A DNA stretch of 64,000 nt, taken from Thorsellia kenyensis. Its GTDB lineage: Bacteria > Pseudomonadota > Gammaproteobacteria > Enterobacterales > Thorselliaceae. The notes beneath the pieces were generated by a model. It was given only the letters and a program-made list of their open reading frames with translations. It did no database searches and was not told where the DNA came from. Both the position numbers and the translations under genes were made by a program. Position 1 is the first letter of the stretch, and every line of letters starts with the position of its first letter. Shown here piece after piece: positions 62,642 to 64,000 of this stretch. The stretch lies in assembly GCF_042432445.1 (NCBI RefSeq), contig NZ_JBHLXE010000038.1, forward strand, positions 1-64,000, in the 5' to 3' direction.

Positions 62642-63830
62642 TCCTCCTTCACATATGATTAAAAAACTTCAAGCGAAGTATTGGGAAACGCCAGTTAACC
62701 TAAAATTGTTGCTCAAAAATCAAATGGTTTTCCCTATCACTATTCCCATTGTTATTCCTGGAGCTAAATCAGCGTTAGATAATCTAGATGCGTTTAGAGA
62801 ACACGTAACTCAATGGCTTGCTTTAGCTAAAAAATATCCCCCTAAAGAGGGCATTGAGGTGTTGTTTGAGAAAAAAAACTACCGTTCATTAGGGGAACAA
62901 ATCATTCCAAGGAGGCTTGTGATTAGTCATTTTCAAGCCTTGATTTTGTTGATAGGCAGAGAAAATGAAATCAATAAATTACGAGCTAATTTTGCCTCCT
63001 GGGTAGAACTATTTAGCCCTGCCAAAAGTAAAGTTAAACCATTCATAGATGTCCTTGTTGATAATTTAGATTTTGTTCAGCACGTCGATTGGGTTACGGT
63101 AAATTTGTTAGCAAAGTTATTGTCTCAAATTGAGAAAGGCATGGGGAAAGGAGAGTATCTTAGGAAACTACCATTAAAAGAAGTTGATACAAAGTTTATT
63201 GAAATGCATTTAAATTTCATTGAGCAATTGTCTATAGTCTTAATTGATGAAAATATTGAGCATATAGGGCTATTAGAGTGGCTCAGCGTAGTTCCTAAAC
63301 CAAAGCATTGGCTTTTAGTTATCCCTTTATGTAATAATGCCAGAAGGTTATTTGGTGATTTACCTTTATTGCGATTACCCTCTGACTATTTGCAAAGGGA
63401 AAAATTGCCGGTTGATAGATTAATTATTGTGGAAAATGAACAATCAGCACTCTGCTTGCCCCCAATGAAAAATACCATAGCTATTGCAGGGGCTGGAAAA
63501 AATACCTCTTGGCTTGACGCGCACTTTTTTAAGGATCAAAAAATAGGATATTGGGGGGATATCGATTCTGAAGGTTTGACGATATTAAGTGAAGCTAGAA
63601 AAAAACAACCACATATTCAGTCCTTGATGATGGATAAATCAACTGTGGAACGTTTTAAGGAACGAATGGTGCAAGAACCCTTATCAATATTTAAAGAACC
63701 TACTCATTTGACTTTTGAGGAATTAGATCTCTTTAGGCAGCTTAGAGACGGTCAATTTGTTCAAAATCGGCTTGAGCAAGAACGAATAAGTAATGATTTT
63801 ATAGAAAAGTTCCTTAATAATTGGTTGTGA
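62634..63830 (+). CDS. jetD: Wadjet defence nuclease JetD (DUF3322-DUF2220, TOPRIM)
   Basis: A 398-aa protein with an N-terminal DUF3322 (about residues 1-190) and a C-terminal DUF2220 domain resembling the TOPRIM region of topoisomerase VI. TOPRIM acidic residues are visible: Glu267 in VENEQS (also Glu269) and the Asp309-x-Asp311 pair in YWGDIDSEGL. It is the DNA-cleaving subunit that acts when the JetABC motor stalls on a small circle. All predicted catalytic residues are present, so the system looks functional. Only AAGG about 13 bases upstream serves as ribosome site, hinting at coupling with an upstream frame. Confidence 0.9.
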   Translation: MFNPPSHMIKKLQAKYWETPVNLKLLLKNQMVFPITIPIVIPGAKSALDNLDAFREHVTQWLALAKKYPPKEGIEVLFEKKNYRSLGEQIIPRRLVISHFQALILLIGRENEINKLRANFASWVELFSPAKSKVKPFIDVLVDNLDFVQHVDWVTVNLLAKLLSQIEKGMGKGEYLRKLPLKEVDTKFIEMHLNFIEQLSIVLIDENIEHIGLLEWLSVVPKPKHWLLVIPLCNNARRLFGDLPLLRLPSDYLQREKLPVDRLIIVENEQSALCLPPMKNTIAIAGAGKNTSWLDAHFFKDQKIGYWGDIDSEGLTILSEARKKQPHIQSLMMDKSTVERFKERMVQEPLSIFKEPTHLTFEELDLFRQLRDGQFVQNRLEQERISNDFIEKFLNNWL

Positions 63831-64000
63831 CAGTATTTTAAATATGAGTTGATATTATCGAAATCTTAATTTGATACTAAGCAGTATATAGAGTGATTAA
63901 CTGCTACTATTTTTCGATATTTACCGAATATTTTACCTTTAACTTATTGATAATAAAACAAAAAAATGATTGTCACTATTTAGTGGGTGAATCTAAATTT

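Overview
The window is AT-rich DNA from a Gram-negative gammaproteobacterium. This is inferred from lipobox lipoproteins, periplasmic solute-binding proteins, a UshA-type nucleotidase, and E. coli-like ugpBAECQ, dppABCDF and allantoin (all) genes. Low GC with this gene content would fit Orbales or a Pasteurellales-like group, but nothing here (no rRNA or tRNA seen) fixes the taxon.

Layout. 0.2-6.5 kb: a coiled-coil lipoprotein, a ZIP-family metal permease, a short CstA carbon-starvation permease behind a 16-bp palindrome, and a secreted Ig-like protein. 7.2-12.9 kb (minus strand): complete ugpBAECQ for glycerol-3-phosphate and glycerophosphodiester uptake, with a Pho-box-like site upstream of ugpB. 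13.4-24.6 kb: a purine-breakdown island. An NCS1 permease is divergent from allE, allD, allB, fdrA (allF), ylbE (allG) and a lactate-permease-family gene that overlaps ylbE by 4 bases. 26-32 kb: dppABCDF. 32.3 kb: an exported SAM-hydrolase-family protein. 33.9-43 kb: a second peptide ABC importer carrying a cytoplasmic M14 carboxypeptidase, a fused double ATPase, a GNAT acetyltransferase and an exported cyclophilin. 44-49.2 kb: an accessory patch with a UshA-like nucleotidase, a dead lysozyme-type toxin gene, an intact exported protein directly behind it, and a transposase relic. 49.5-55.7 kb: a third peptide importer whose binding protein is a lipoprotein. 56.3-63.8 kb: a complete Wadjet type I defence system, jetA-jetB-jetC-jetD.

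How the parts work together. Most of the window is scavenging: phosphodiesters (ugp), allantoin nitrogen (all), peptides (three importers) and nucleotides (UshA). All four ABC operons have an inverted repeat between the binding-protein gene and the first permease gene, which could keep the binding protein in excess. The allantoin genes can be linked as AllB, (AllC not present), AllE, AllD, then an AllF/AllG oxalurate-to-oxamate step. The coupled lactate-type permease may move oxamate, a lactate/pyruvate analogue.

Most notable. (1) Wadjet with eight perfect copies of an octamer between jetA and jetB. (2) A degenerate GH24 lysozyme toxin with a preserved periplasmic partner that may be an orphan immunity protein. 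(3) A LctP-type permease translationally coupled to the oxamate carbamoyltransferase genes. (4) A peptide importer bundled with its own M14 peptidase and acetyltransferase. (5) Heptamer, octamer and nonamer tandem repeats in many intergenic gaps, one heptamer recurring in reverse complement 34.6 kb away.
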